Part shown: positions 44,439 to 55,565 of the stretch, in pieces
Position numbering within the stretch: the first letter of the stretch is position 1
Layout: every line of letters begins with the position of its first letter
Origin: Clitoria ternatea
Taxonomy: Eukaryota; Streptophyta; Magnoliopsida; Fabales; Fabaceae
Length of the DNA stretch: 64,000 nt
NCBI GenBank assembly: GCA_037962975.1
Contig: CM075673.1
Span: 165,746,667-165,810,666 of the forward strand
Direction: 5' to 3'
Notes under the pieces: generated by a model
Told to the model about the DNA's origin: nothing
The model's database searches: none
Seen by the model: the letters and a program-made list of their open reading frames with translations, nothing else
Made by a program: the position numbers and the translations under genes

Positions 44439-46480
44439 GAAGTGGAGAAGTAGGATCAAGCTCAGGAAGATGGTAATAATGACTTTGATGACTCTGGTGG
44501 AGAAGACGAGGATATGGCACAACAAAAGAATTTAGGCCTCGTTTAGTTTCCTACTAGGGTTGGTTAAACCTCGGTTTAACTAACCTAAAAAAAAATCCTA
44601 CGATCAAGCAGAGTTTTCACTGTTTCGAACGACATGAAGAATCAATATTAACCTTTAGATTTTTTTCATTTTCATAACTTTCTCTGACTGCATACGACAC
44701 TTAGAGAATGTTCTAGGAGATAACATGAGGGAAGAATGATACCCATCAGTTTGCTTTGGTTAAATATATTTTTTCATTTTGTTGACTCTGTTTTCTTTTG
44801 TTACGTCTTTGATTAGATTTACTATGGTACTTCATTTTCGCATTACTTAACTTTGTTTGGTATATTAAGTATTTTAAACTTACATATATGGTTAGCTTAA
44901 TTAGCTGTAAATATTAGATCCTCAACCAGTCACGTATGTTATGCTTTATTTTATTTGACTAGTATGATAGATTCAAGCTTGTTAGATTGGTTAGATTTAC
45001 TTGCATACAAAAGTTTTCAAGAAGTAGTCTTGAGCTAAATTACCAAGTCCACCATGTTCAAATATTTTTGAAATTTTGGGGTGGACATGTCAAAAATATT
45101 TTTCAAATTGACATAAGTTAAATTCAATTGAGGTAAGATTTCTGCATGATAAAAGAATCACATAATTTGATACAGTAACTGAATTTGGGGTGTTAATTGA
45201 CAATCAACATAATTTGTTCACCTAAATCAAATTTTCTCTTTGAAGCAGAGTTATGTGCTAAACAGTTAAGAGATACTGACTATGTTTGCTTCTTGTTAAT
45301 TTTGCTTGATTCTTTTCTTTTTTTTTGTAACTTTCTCATTTGTGAAATCAAGATATGATCAAGACATGTTTTTGAATTTGTAGGAACCCCTAGGCCAAAC
45401 AACCAACCTCAGTAGTGATACCTTTGCTACCCCAGATGAGCCTAAAATCTGAAAAAAGTTATTGATTCAAAACTCTTACCTGTACAAAATTTAAAAAACC
45501 AAAAACTTTCCTCAGGGTTTGAGTTGTTAAAAATGAAAAAAAAAAAACAAAGAACTTTTGAAGCAAATGCTAAATGTGGAGAAAGCAAATTTTATACAGG
45601 CTCCACTCTTCTGTAAAATTTGCAAAATACCGAAAATAAAAAGAAAAAGAAAATAAAAAGAATAAAAGCAGAAAAGTTGAAAAAGAAATGGGAGGACCAA
45701 AGATTCTGGTTGGAGTTGTTTACAAAGAAACTTAGTGAGAATATGATGAGTAGATAATTATTGCAAATGTTCTTTTACCATAATAAACCATTTTTGAATA
45801 CCTATAAAAACTAAGATTTCTTTTTGTTCTAACATCATAACAACCTTTGAAAGACCTTTGTGATCCTCATTTGAAGGAAATTGTAGATAGTAGATGAAAA
45901 TCAAAGTTAAACACACATGTTTCATAGTTTAACTTATAAGTGAAATAGTTATCTCTAGTATTTGGAGTTATAACAAAACACTTGTAAGAAATAGTTTGAG
46001 ATTTCTAATATAATGACTTTGAAATGTTGTGCTGTTCAAGACTAATGAAATGCTTTTACTGTATCTACATTATATGCATTTACTTGAAATGCTCTCATCC
46101 ATCTATTCATTAATTCAACTTGTTTAAACATGTCCATTCTTTCCAAACAAGAAAATGTACCCAATCATCTATGTGGTTTCAAAATGAGTAAGAGTATTAA
46201 GTCTATGGGGACTTATTTGATAATCGACATATAATAATTTAAACTCATTAAATAAAAAAATGTATATGCATTGTATTCAGATATATGTTCATTTGTTGTT
46301 TGTTGGTTGGTGAAGATGGTTTGTTTTGAAATAATAAAGATGTAAGTGTATAAAAATAAAGATAACAATGGTAAAAAGTTTCACTTTAGCTGCTACCAAG
46401 GATATGGTATCCCACTTCATATTTTTCATGTATTTAACTATGTTAATGTAACATAGTATTACTAAATTTGATTCTTTAGT
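44439..46480. other. transposon remnant edge and non-coding spacer
   Basis: 44439-44526 continues the acidic frame of the gene split by the MULE (Gly/Glu/Ser/Asp-rich, DFDDSGGEDED). From about 44527 the sequence is AT-rich. A short perfect-looking hairpin, GGTTGGTTAAACC with GGTTTAACTAACC, occurs near 44562-44590. No further gene is recognised. Confidence 0.5.
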
Positions 46481-46485
46481 GAATC

Positions 46486-46912
46486 TGTTAGTCAAAATTG
46501 GCCTAATTTGTTAGGCCACCAACCTTGCAAATGAGAAAAATGTGAATGGTTGGTGGCCAACCATTTTTAATGCATTCACATTGCCCAAAACTTGCTATAA
46601 ATAGATGCATCCATGGAAGAGGAAAATCATTCCAAGTTTAAGAAGTTCTAAGCTTTCAAGAGAGAAAAACTTAGAGAGATAAGTTTTTTAGTGAGTGAAA
46701 ATTGGGTGTAATTGGGTTGTGGGTTTTGAGAGGTTGTGAGTGTTTGTAAACACTTTGTGTATCTTCCCTTTCTATTAGTAAAATATCTGCAGCAGTCCAG
46801 AGACGTAGGCATAATTGGCCGAACTCCGTTATCAAATTTTGTGTTTTATTATTCCGCATTTTTGCTCGTTCTCGAATCTAATCAAGGCGTGATGTTGCAA
46901 AATTCCCTAACA
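46486..46912 (+). repeat. 5' LTR of the copia element
   Basis: 427 bp. A TATA box (TATAAATA, 46596-46603) lies in the U3 part. An inverted pair, TTGGTGGCC against GGCCACCAA, occurs near its start. One base differs from the 3' LTR. Confidence 0.95.
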
Positions 46913-46965
46913 AATGGCATCAGAGCTTAGGTGCTTATTTCTGTCAAATTTTCGCAACGGGTACT

Positions 46966-47012
46966 ATTCACGTGAATAGTAATTTCGTGAATAGTAAATT
47001 TCGTGAATAGTG
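46966..47012 (+). promoter_or_regulatory. triple GTGAATAGT repeat in the copia leader
   Basis: CACGTGAATAGT, TTCGTGAATAGT and again TTCGTGAATAGT follow one another between the primer-binding site and the gag start. The first contains a G-box-like CACGTG within the palindrome ATTCACGTGAAT. Short repeats near the LTR of Tnt1-type elements are known to bind stress-response regulators; here that is only a suggestion. Confidence 0.5.
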
Positions 47013-47110
47013 AATTTTGGTCAGTAATACCAAATTCATCCACAGCAGTGTTCTAATACACGGTGGTTCACTGAAATTGTCAGAAACGATCCAGAGGAAG
47101 TCACATTTGA

Positions 47111-50100
47111 GTGGGAGCAATGGCAGCAGATGAAGGAAAGGTGAAAATTGAAAAGTTCGATGGTGCAGACTTTGGCTTTTGGAAAATGCAGATTGAAGAT
47201 TATCTGTATCAGAAGAAGTTGTACCAACCTCTCCAAGAAAAGAAACCAGATGGCATGAAGGATGATGAATGGAATCTTCTCGATAGACAAGCCCTTGGGG
47301 TTATCCGATTGTCATTATCCCGTAATGTTGCTTTCAACATTGCAACAGAAAAAACCACGGCAGGTCTTATGGCGGCTCTTTCCAGCATGTATGAAAAGCC
47401 GTCGGCTTCAAACAAAGTTCATTTGATGAGGAGGCTGTTTAACTTGCGGATGGCAGAAGGCGGATCTGTAGCCCAGCATCTCAATGAACTTAGCTCAGTC
47501 ACAACCCAATTAAGTTCAGTTGGAATCAAATTTGATGATGAGGTACGAGCATTAATACTTTTATCTTCTCTTCCAGAGAGTTGGAATGCTACTGTCACAG
47601 CTGTGAGTAGCTCAACAGGAAGCAGTAAGTTGAAATTCAATGATGTTCGCGATCTGGTTCTCAGTGAAGAGATCCGACGGAGAGAGTCGGGTGAATCATC
47701 AACCTCTTCAGTATTGCATACAGAGTCAAGAGGGAGAAATTCAACCAGAGGAAATGCTCGTGGAAAATCAAAGGACAGGCGGTCCAAATCCAGAAATCAT
47801 CGTAATTCCCACAACTCGAAAACTATCGAGTGTTGGAATTGTGGAAAGACCGGGCATTATAAAAACCAGTGCAGGAGTGCACCGAAGAATCAGGAGGCAA
47901 AGACAGAAGCAAATGTTGCTTCCACCTCAGGAGGGGATGATGCATTAATATGCTCTTTGGAGAACAAGGAAGAGTCTTGGGTGCTAGATTCTGGAGCATC
48001 CTTTCATGCCACTTCACAGAAAAAATTCTTTGAGAATTATGTCCCCGAAAACCTTGGTAAAGTTTACCTTGGTAATGAGCAATCTTGTGAGATTGTTGGA
48101 AAAGGTGTAGTAAAGATTAAGCTGAACGGGTCTGTATGGGAATTAAAAAATGTCAGACATATTCCCGACCTAACAAAGAACTTAATCTCAATAGGCCAGT
48201 TGGCCAATGATGGCTACACAACAGTGTTCCATGGAGATCAATGGAAGATTTCAAAGGGTGCAATGACGATTGCTCGTGGTAGAAAGAGTGGTACTCTTTA
48301 CAAGACAGCAGGAGCATGCAATTTGATTGCGGTCGCAACAAATGAAAATCCCAATCTATGGCACCAGAGACTAGGCCATATGAGTGAGAAAGGGATGAAG
48401 ATCATGCACTCAAAGGGCAAATTACCAGGTCTTCAGTCAGTAGAAATTGACATGTGTGAAGACTGTATACTTGGAAAGCAGAAACGAGTAAGTTTTCAAA
48501 CAAGTGGAAGAACCCCAAAGAAGGAGAGACTCGAGCTTGTTCATTCTGATGTTTGGGGTCCATCGGCCATCTCATCTCTTGGTGGGAAACAATACTTCGT
48601 GACTTTTATTGATGATCACTCTAGGAAGGTATGGGTATACTTTCTTAAACATAAGTCTGAAGTATTTGAGGCTTTCAAGGTATGGAAAGCCATGGTAGAA
48701 AATGAGACAGGGTTGAAGATCAAAAGGCTCAGAACTGATAATGGTGGTGAGTATGAAGACACCAGATTCAAGAAATTATGCTATGAGCATGGGATCAAAA
48801 TGGAGAGAACTGTGCCAGGCACGCCTCAACACAATGGTGTAGCTGAGCGTATGAATCGAACATTGACTGAAAGGGCCAGAAGCATGCGTGTGCAGTCAGG
48901 TTTACCGAAGCAGTTTTGGGCAGAAGCAGTCAACACAGCAGCTTACTTAATCAATCGAGGTCCATCAGTACCATTGGAGCATAAAATACCAGAAGAGGTA
49001 TGGAGTAGAAAAGAAGTAAAACTTTCGCATCTTAAAGTTTTTGGTTGTGTAGCATATGTGCATATTAGTGATCATAGCAGGAATAAGCTTGATCCCAAAT
49101 CAAAGAAGTGCACTTTTATCGGCTTTGGTGAGAATGAGTTTGGCTACCGCCTCTGGGATAATGAAAACAAGAAGATGATCCGTAGCAGAGATGTGATCTT
49201 CAATGAGAGAGTGTTGTACAAAGACAAGCATAGCATAAACAACCACAACTTAGAACAGAGTGGACCAGTGTATGCAGAGGTGGACGATGTCCCAGAAAGT
49301 CCTATAGTTGAGAGTCCTCACCTAGAGGAATCAACTGAGCAAAGTAGTGACCAACAATCTGACACACTAGAGCCTCCTACTCCAGCTCCTGTATTAAGAA
49401 GGTCTTCTCGGCCTCATGTGCCTAACAGGAGATACATGGACTACATGTTGCTGACTGATGGAGGGGAGCCTGAAGACTTTGAGGAAGCATGTCAGACCGT
49501 GGATGGAAGCAAGTGGGAGCTTGCCATGGAAGAAGAGTTGAAGTCTTTAATCTCAAATCAGACATGGGAACTGACTAAGTTACCCGTGGGGAAAAAGGCA
49601 CTTCACAACAAGTGGGTGTATCGATTGAAGGAGGAGCATGATGGCTCAAAAAGGTACAAAGCCCGATTAGTTGTCAAAGGATTCCAACAAAAAGAAGGAG
49701 TCGACTACACTGAAATTTTTGCTCCGGTTGTGAAGCTCAATACTATAAGGTCAGTGTTAAGTATTGTTGCCAGTGAAGAACTCTATCTTGAGCAGTTAGA
49801 TGTAAAGACTGCATTTCTCCATGGAGACTTAGATGAGGAGATATACATGCACCAACCTGAAGGATTCTTAGAGAAAGGAAAAGAGAATTTAGTGTGCAGA
49901 TTGAAGAAAAGCTTGTATGGCCTGAAACAAGCTCCAAGACAGTGGTACAAGAAGTTTGATAGCTTTATGCACAAGGAAGGTTTCCAGAAGTGCAATGCTG
50001 ACCACTGTTGCTTCTTCAAGAGAAGTAAGTCCAATTATATCATTTTGCTACTTTATGTTGATGATATGTTAGTAGCAGGTTCAGATATGAATGAGATTAT

Positions 50101-51016
50101 AAGTTTGAAGATGCGGTTGTCAAAAGAGTTTGACATGAAGGACTTAGGCCCAGCAAAGAAGATCCTTGGAATGCAAATCACAAGAGATAAGCAAAAAGGA
50201 GTTTTGCGGTTATCTCAGGAAGAGTACATCAATCGTGTTTTGCAAAGATTCAATATGGGTGATGCCAAATCAGTTAGTACACCTTTGGCAAGTCATTTTC
50301 ATCTATCCAAAGATCAGTCCCCTCAAACAGAAGAAGAAAGAGAATTTATGGCTAAAGTTCCATATGCTTCAGCCATTGGAAGTCTGATGTACGCAATGGT
50401 CTGTACGAGGCCAGACATTGGCCATGCAGTAGGAGTTGTTAGCAGGTTTATGTCAAATCCAGGTAAAGCTCATTGGGAAGCTGTCAAATGGATTCTAAGG
50501 TATCTACGAGGTACGCCAAAGAAGTGTTTATACTTTGGTAAAAGTGAATTAAAAGTACAAGGCTATGTAGATGCAGATTTTGCAGGTGAAGTTGATCGCC
50601 GAAGAAGTACCACTGGTTACATATTCACTGTCGGAACTACAGCTGTTAGTTGGATGTCGCAGATACAAAAGATTGTAGCTTTATCCACTACAGAGGCTGA
50701 GTACGTAGCAGTGACAGAAGCCAGCAAAGAATTGATATGGCTTCAAGGTTTGTTAAAAGAGTTGGGATTCATCCAGGAGAAAAGTGTTTTGCATAGTGAT
50801 AGTCAGAGTGCTATACATCTGGCGAAGAACTCAACATTTCATTCAAGAACAAAACATATCGGTCTTCGTTACCATTTCATCAGATCTCTTCTTGAGGATG
50901 AGGTGTTAACATTAAAAAAGATTCAAGGAAGTATGAACCCAGCAGATATGTTAACAAAGGTGGTGACTATTGACAAACTGAAGTTGTGCTCAACTTCAGT
51001 TGGCCTGTTAGGATAA
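47111..51016 (+). CDS. copia gag-pol polyprotein, 1301 residues, intact
   Basis: One open frame without stops. The order is: gag (residues about 10-200, including KIEKFDGADFGFWKMQIEDY); a CCHC zinc knuckle from Cys241 (CWNCGKTGHYKNQC); aspartic protease with WVLDSGASFHAT (Asp293); integrase with the HQRLGH...CEDC zinc region and core motifs LVHSDVWGP, RTDNGGEY and GTPQHNGVAERMNR; reverse transcriptase with QLDVKTAFLHGDL and the catalytic YVDDMLVAG (Asp984/Asp985); then RNase H with VDADFAG and ALSTTEAEY. It ends near NPADMLTKVV. Integrase before reverse transcriptase defines Ty1/copia, and overall similarity is to the Tork lineage. Two ATGs lie in frame close together at 47111 and 47120; the first was used. 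All catalytic motifs look normal. Confidence 0.96.
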   Translation: MGAMAADEGKVKIEKFDGADFGFWKMQIEDYLYQKKLYQPLQEKKPDGMKDDEWNLLDRQALGVIRLSLSRNVAFNIATEKTTAGLMAALSSMYEKPSASNKVHLMRRLFNLRMAEGGSVAQHLNELSSVTTQLSSVGIKFDDEVRALILLSSLPESWNATVTAVSSSTGSSKLKFNDVRDLVLSEEIRRRESGESSTSSVLHTESRGRNSTRGNARGKSKDRRSKSRNHRNSHNSKTIECWNCGKTGHYKNQCRSAPKNQEAKTEANVASTSGGDDALICSLENKEESWVLDSGASFHATSQKKFFENYVPENLGKVYLGNEQSCEIVGKGVVKIKLNGSVWELKNVRHIPDLTKNLISIGQLANDGYTTVFHGDQWKISKGAMTIARGRKSGTLYKTAGACNLIAVATNENPNLWHQRLGHMSEKGMKIMHSKGKLPGLQSVEIDMCEDCILGKQKRVSFQTSGRTPKKERLELVHSDVWGPSAISSLGGKQYFVTFIDDHSRKVWVYFLKHKSEVFEAFKVWKAMVENETGLKIKRLRTDNGGEYEDTRFKKLCYEHGIKMERTVPGTPQHNGVAERMNRTLTERARSMRVQSGLPKQFWAEAVNTAAYLINRGPSVPLEHKIPEEVWSRKEVKLSHLKVFGCVAYVHISDHSRNKLDPKSKKCTFIGFGENEFGYRLWDNENKKMIRSRDVIFNERVLYKDKHSINNHNLEQSGPVYAEVDDVPESPIVESPHLEESTEQSSDQQSDTLEPPTPAPVLRRSSRPHVPNRRYMDYMLLTDGGEPEDFEEACQTVDGSKWELAMEEELKSLISNQTWELTKLPVGKKALHNKWVYRLKEEHDGSKRYKARLVVKGFQQKEGVDYTEIFAPVVKLNTIRSVLSIVASEELYLEQLDVKTAFLHGDLDEEIYMHQPEGFLEKGKENLVCRLKKSLYGLKQAPRQWYKKFDSFMHKEGFQKCNADHCCFFKRSKSNYIILLLYVDDMLVAGSDMNEIISLKMRLSKEFDMKDLGPAKKILGMQITRDKQKGVLRLSQEEYINRVLQRFNMGDAKSVSTPLASHFHLSKDQSPQTEEEREFMAKVPYASAIGSLMYAMVCTRPDIGHAVGVVSRFMSNPGKAHWEAVKWILRYLRGTPKKCLYFGKSELKVQGYVDADFAGEVDRRRSTTGYIFTVGTTAVSWMSQIQKIVALSTTEAEYVAVTEASKELIWLQGLLKELGFIQEKSVLHSDSQSAIHLAKNSTFHSRTKHIGLRYHFIRSLLEDEVLTLKKIQGSMNPADMLTKVVTIDKLKLCSTSVGLLG

Positions 51017-51087
51017 CAAGACCAGGAAAGACTGCTGCATTGATCAAGGTGTGAAGACAGATTGAAATCAGTCTTCAAGTGGGAGAT

Positions 51088-51514
51088 TGTTAGTCAAAAT
51101 TGGCCTAATTTGTTAGGCCACCAACCTTGCAAATGAGAAAAATGTGAATGGTTGGTGGCCAACCATTTTTAATGCATTCACATTGCCCAAAACTTGCTAT
51201 AAATAGATGCATCCATGGAAGAGGAAAATCATTCCAAGTTTAAGAAGTTCTAAGCTTTCAAGAGAGAAAAACTTAGAGAGATAAGTTTTTTAGTGAGTGA
51301 AAATTGGGTGTAATTGGGTTGTGGGTTTTGAGAGGTTGTGAGTGTTTGTAAACACTTTGTGTATCTTCCCTTTCTATTAGTAAAATATCTGCAGCAGTCC
51401 GGAGACGTAGGCATAATTGGCCGAACTCCGTTATCAAATTTTGTGTTTTATTATTCCGCATTTTTGCTCGTTCTCGAATCTAATCAAGGCGTGATGTTGC
51501 AAAATTCCCTAACA
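51088..51514 (+). repeat. 3' LTR of the copia element
   Basis: 427 bp, identical to the 5' LTR except at 51401. An open frame that runs from this LTR into flanking DNA to 51763 is chance read-through. Confidence 0.95.
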
Positions 51515-51519
51515 GAATC

Positions 51520-53862
51520 ATTTCATAAATATAAATCGATTAACTATTTATCAAATGTCCTTGCATCAAGACCAGACCTTCATCTTATAAGTCACTGTTT
51601 CCAATACTTAAGATCATTGATAGAAAAAGAAAATATTAGGACCATTGTAGAAAATTCCGAAGGAAGTTCCAAAAAAGTGAAAGTAGCAAAAATATATACA
51701 AGTGCTAAGACGTTACAGAGACAGAGAGAGAGAGGTTACAATTTTCGGAATCACTTTTATTAATATGTATCCAGTGAGGGATCACTTAATTCTTAGCTTC
51801 AGATTTGTTTATCTTTTAAAATATTGATGAAGGAGATGGGGCACAGAAATTGAAGTGGATCACAAAATCTAAGGTTAATTTAAATATGCTCTTATAATTT
51901 ATACGTATTTATCAAGCACCACTTGTAACCCTCAAAGGACTTTATGGGATTAATTATTGCGAGTCTAAGTAACATGTATTGTGATTTTCATTGTTATTAA
52001 AACTGAATTGATATGACCGGTTGAATCGTGAATCGATTAGATGATCGGTACGGGTCAATTTTTTAATATTATCAATTTAATTACGATTCGACCCCGGTTT
52101 AATCATGATTTACTTGAACCGATATTTTCACTAGTTCAATACCGATCCATTCTAAAAACATTTAACATTTCTATACAAATACTTTTTTATGAAAAATATC
52201 TTAATTATGAATTTGATAAAATTATAAAAGGAAATTTTTTCATAAAAATATTTTAAATGAAATTAAAATAGACATATTAAATTGCTTCATTGAATGATTA
52301 GAGAACCGATGAGTTATTTATTTATTTATTGATAGCCACTTGTTTAATTATTTATAGAAGTTGGAGGGCATACTATGTCTTATGTTCTATCTTCTTTCTT
52401 TTGGTACCTACTTTATTAGTAGATTAATTCATCTTTATTCCATGAATCAATATTTAATTAATCCTAATCCAACTTTCCTTGTCGATTTTTTTAGATTATC
52501 TGTCAAATACATTGGACAACGTCTCAATACCGTTATAAAATTATTTCATAATTTATTTAATAATCTTTTTTTTTTTTTGCTTTGATGTTTGAAATCTCAT
52601 ATAAATATTTTCGATCCTTAAATCATGTAAGTTTTAACAATAAAGCGAAACCTTAAATCAACTAAAACACAAATGGGCCCAAAGTGATCAAGAAAGATGG
52701 TAAGAGTATGTGATTGTGATTGTGCTCTATGTTGTCTCTAATTTCTGATTCTTGAATTCAATTCAACCCAGTGTTTCACTCTCTAATTTGAGTATTAAAC
52801 AAAATTTTGTTTAGTTATTTACTAGGTTTGAACATGTGTTAGTGCCATTTAATACATTACATAGACAAGTTTATGACAGACCAATTTTGATAATGCAAAA
52901 AATTACAAGATCTAAAATTAAGGAAATGTTGGGTATGCAGATGTTTTTTTATTTTATTTTTGGGAATTGTAACTTGAAAATCTTCGATTCTTATGTTTGA
53001 TGTAACTATTTTAAAAATATTTTTGATAAAGTAGGATTCTTGAGAGTTTATTTTTATTAATAATTCTCACCAAATTTTTTCTAAAAAAGGGTGAGAATCC
53101 TAATTTTCTAAGTCTGGAAGTTTTTTATAATTAAAAATATAATTATATAATATATAAATTTATTTAAACTTTTATTGCTGATTGTCATTCAAAATAATTA
53201 GAAAAATACAATAGTGGTTAAAATTTAAAAGATCTATATAATTTCTAATATATTTATAACATTCTTTAAAAATTTAATTCTCAAATAATATAATTCCTTG
53301 AGAACTATAATTCCTAGAATTTTAAAAATACCCATATATCAACACCCCCTAATAGTTTTTTTTAGGAATCTAATCCTAATTCAAAAATTTTACAAAAATA
53401 TTTAAGTCATTTATATTAATAATTAGTTTAGTTCAAGAGTAACATACGTGAATTATTTTAAATACAAATTACGTTGATACTATTATGAAAATTAGTTATG
53501 AAGATGTGACTTTTCTTTCAATTTTATATTAATATGATTTGTATATACAGTATCTAATACTATTCCAAACAGACACTAATAATTTCTTAATCCTATGTCA
53601 AAACTGAAAAGGATTGAGACGACGAACAATTTGAAGTTTAATATACTAATAGTGAACAACAACTTCTGTATTTGGCTCCTCATTGACCTGTTATCATATA
53701 ACACGGCAATAGATTAAAATATTTTTTAGAGATAATGACATTCTAAATCCATATTAGTCAATAAGTAAATAAAAGCAAGGAGAGTGCACCATAACAAGAT
53801 GGCGTTTTGTTTGTGCTACTGAGGAAAGACTTAAGTCTATCTACAATGTATCCTAAAATTCT

Positions 53863-53893
<31 letters not shown>

Positions 53894-54520
53894 GAATGAT
53901 GAGATTAACATACTTAAAAGACCTAGCTAAAACCCAATTGTATTAAATTTTGTTAGTACAAAATTCTTCTATTATGGATGATATTCGGTTTCTCATTATT
54001 ATTTATACTTTCACTACAAGAAGAGCATTGAATTAGTGTCAAAAGATTGTTTGGAAGTTGAGGTCTCACACAATAATGACTAAAATTTTAAAAATGCATG
54101 CTACTATTTATTTTTTACATGAGAAGGTGTGCCCCATGTAAAATCAAAGACCTAAATCTAGTGTCAGTTTTCGGATGGAGGACCCAGATTTTAAAATTTT
54201 TGCTAGGTGCTTTGTGTGGGAGGGGTTCTACATGCAAAAAAAGAGTATATGTGTGCCCGACGCCCCCTTCCTTATTTCTTACATATTTTTAAATCTTTTT
54301 TCGAATTTTCTCTAAATTTCTTTCCATTTCATTTGGAATTGATTTGAAGTGTAGAGGGGAACAATTCAATTTCTTGTTGGTTTCTATGTGTTTGTGACAC
54401 AAAGAAAAATTTTCAATCGATTGGAATTTGCTCTAAGTTTAAAGTTTGTAACCTAGTTGGTTCATTTACTTTTATGTTTTAAAGTTTATTATGGTAGTTG
54501 TAAAAATTCTAGGAAAGATG
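51520..54520. other. AT-rich spacer before the satellite
   Basis: No coding sequence is recognised. A (TC)n(TA)n microsatellite is at about 53863-53894. Words such as GACCGGTTGAATCG and CCCCGGTTTAATC near 52015-52110 hint at an old inverted-repeat element, but ends could not be set. Confidence 0.5.
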
Positions 54521-55483
54521 ATTTATACTTTGATGAAATTTCAGGCACAACCTTACAGTACCTTTTTAAGCATGACCGCAAAAAATCATGTAAAAATTCA
54601 ACCGTTTGGTTTTGTCATATTTTCGTGGGCATATGCTTTCAAATTTGGCTACAATTCATCGTTGGAGAAAATATGTCCCTTCTCTTGGAGAAATCTAATG
54701 AAACTTCAGGGAAAACCTTATAAAGTTTTTCTAAGCATAGATGCAAAAAGATCATACAAAATTTCAACTGCTTGATTTTATCATATTTTTGTGGGCATTA
54801 GCCTTTAAATTTGGCTAAAAATTTACCGTTGGAGAAAATCTACCTCTTCCCCTGAAGAAATCTGATGAAACTTCTGGGACAAGCTTACAATGCCTTTCAA
54901 AACACGACCATAAAAAATCATATAAAAATTCAATTACTCAGTTTTATCATATTTTTGTGGGCATTAACCTTCAAATTTGGCTAAAAATTCATTGTTGGAG
55001 AAAATCGTTCGGTTTTGTCATATTTTCGTGGGCATTAGCCTTCAAATTTGCTAAAAAATTATCGTTAGAGAAAATCTAGCCCTTCGGCTGAAACTTTAGA
55101 GATAACCTTACAAGGCCTTTCTAAGCATGGCCGTAAAAAATCATGCAAAAATTTAACCGCTCAGTATTGTCAATTTTCTGTGGGCATTTAGTCTTTAAAT
55201 TTGGTTAAAAATTTATCGTTGGAAAAAATCTGTCTCTTCTCTTAGAAAAATTTGATGAAACTCCAAGGACAACCTTACAATGTCTTTCTAAGCATGGCCG
55301 TAAAAAAAATTATGCAAAAATTCAATAGCTCAATTTTGTCGTATTTTCGTGTAATGCCTTCAAATTTAGGTAAAATTTATTGTTTTATAAAATCTGTCCC
55401 TTCCCTTGGAGAACTTTGATAAAACTTTAGGGAAAACCTTACAAAGCCTTTCTAAGCATGACTACAAAAAATTATGGAAAAAT

Positions 55484-55565
55484 TCAAGAAGCAATTTGTT
55501 TAGCTTTACACCCGTCCCAAGGTATCATTTCTAATACATCTGTGGGGCAGGCTCGGACACATATC
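55484..55565. other. non-homologous insert inside the satellite
   Basis: About 80 bases (TTTAGCTTTACACCCGTCCC through GGGGCAGGCTCGGACACAT) break the monomer pattern between ATTCAAG and CGCTCAGTTTTGTCAT. It is more GC-rich than the array. Origin unknown. Confidence 0.6.

Larger units (their letters stand above)
46481..51519 (+). mobile_element. Ty1/copia retrotransposon, Tork/Tnt1-like, complete and young
   Basis: Two 427-bp LTRs (46486-46912 and 51088-51514) start TGTTAGTC and end CCCTAACA. GAATC flanks both sides (46481-46485 and 51515-51519). Aligning the LTRs by eye shows a single difference (A at 46799, G at 51401), so the insertion is very recent. The primer-binding site TGGCATCAGAGC (46915-46926) is one base from the usual initiator-Met complement. 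The polypurine tract AAGTGGGAGA sits just before the right LTR. The gag-pol frame between them is uninterrupted. Everything visible for an autonomous element is present. Confidence 0.96.

Noticed and set aside
51338..51763. 141-codon frame crossing the right edge of the copia element
   Set aside because: First part is LTR, second part is flanking DNA with no recognisable family; chance fusion.
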